This document shows positions 32,698 to 32,838 of a DNA stretch of 32,838 nucleotides, in pieces. Where the stretch lies: assembly GCA_025056955.1 (NCBI GenBank), contig JANWYL010000003.1, positions 1 to 32,838 of the forward strand. The letters run 5' to 3'. Within the stretch, counting starts at the first letter, position 1; every line of letters begins with the position of its first letter. The notes beneath the pieces were generated by a model that was given only the letters and a program-made list of their open reading frames with translations, searched no databases and was not told the origin of the DNA. Source of the stretch: Sandaracinaceae bacterium (GTDB taxonomy: Bacteria; Myxococcota_A; Polyangia; Polyangiales; Sandaracinaceae). The translations under genes were made by a program, and so were the position numbers.

Positions 32698-32838
32698 GCG
32701 GCCTTCGGAGCACCCGGCCGGGCCGGGCGCCTGTGGGCTTTCCATCGCGGATGACGAAAGTGCCATTGATCAAAAGGTGTACAAAGCCCTCGGGATGCTG
32801 CCTTGGCTCGGAAAAAGTCGCGCGGTCGCGCACTTTTT
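32690..32838 (-). CDS. C-terminus of an N-acyl-D-amino-acid deacylase-like amidohydrolase (truncated by window edge)
   Basis: The minus-strand frame reads about 49 residues to a TAG at 32690-32692: VRDRATFSEPRQHPEG, then FVHLLINGTFVIRDGKPT and GARPGRVLRRPLA. This closely matches the C-terminal composite domain of D-aminoacylase family amidohydrolases, where the VRDxATFxxP, VxxVxVNG and GARPGRxLR blocks are conserved. The metal-binding catalytic domain would lie beyond the window edge, so activity cannot be judged. The family hydrolyses N-acyl-D-amino acids. It precedes the DUF6918-like gene by 80 bases on the same strand. Confidence 0.85.
   Translation of the reverse strand, partial: KVRDRATFSEPRQHPEGFVHLLINGTFVIRDGKPTGARPGRVLRRPLA

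Overview
The window is a gene-dense, moderately GC-rich chromosomal segment, most likely from a Myxococcota or other delta-proteobacterial lineage. The grounds are several lipoproteins with large surface domains, a DAG-type Asp/Ala/Gly repeat linker in front of a LamG domain, HEAT- and Sel1-repeat proteins, an SH3 plus L,D-transpeptidase lipoprotein, and small families (DUF3025-like, DUF6918-like) that I associate with those bacteria. This is a judgement from protein content, not from a marker-gene search. I see no insertion sequence, prophage, CRISPR array or integrase.

Layout. (1) 1-1154, plus strand: the tail of a helical repeat protein, then a small lipoprotein. (2) 1166-6004, minus strand: a large GT39/ArnT-type membrane glycosyltransferase, argC and a type-B DnaJ co-chaperone. 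(3) 6155-12084, plus strand: an envelope block with a membrane-anchored M23 peptidase, a secreted cysteine-rich Sel1-repeat protein, a DUF3025-like protein and an SH3/L,D-transpeptidase lipoprotein. (4) 12116-21456, plus strand: ilvE, a tRNA with anticodon CAT, a coiled-coil zinc-ribbon protein, a LamG lipoprotein gene broken by a one-base frameshift, hisS, a protein built of about 25 short aromatic repeats, a membrane-anchored HEAT-repeat protein and a TrmH/SpoU RNA methyltransferase. (5) 21457-23933, minus strand: gcvT, gcvH and a cytosolic TroA/BtuF-like metal-receptor protein. (6) 24049-30534, plus strand: a very tight three-gene unit of a lipase-like lipoprotein with Ca-binding-type loops, a truncated haemoglobin and a CtpF-like P-type ATPase. 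(7) 30547-32838, minus strand: the end of an N-acyl-D-amino-acid deacylase-like gene, a DUF6918-like protein, an unrecognised conserved-looking protein and fabD.

Functionally the window mixes housekeeping metabolism (arginine, branched-chain amino acids, glycine/one-carbon, fatty-acid synthesis, histidyl-tRNA) with envelope proteins (peptidoglycan hydrolase and cross-linker, lipoproteins, repeat proteins). The points most worth a second look are the aromatic-repeat protein at 16370-18019, the lipase/globin/P-type-ATPase operon, the frameshift at about 14419 just after a 24-bp tandem repeat, and the three TGTTTCAG copies over the Sel1 gene start. No stretch longer than about 240 bases lacks a gene. 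The largest gaps are 18020-18257, 7616-7786 and 6005-6154.
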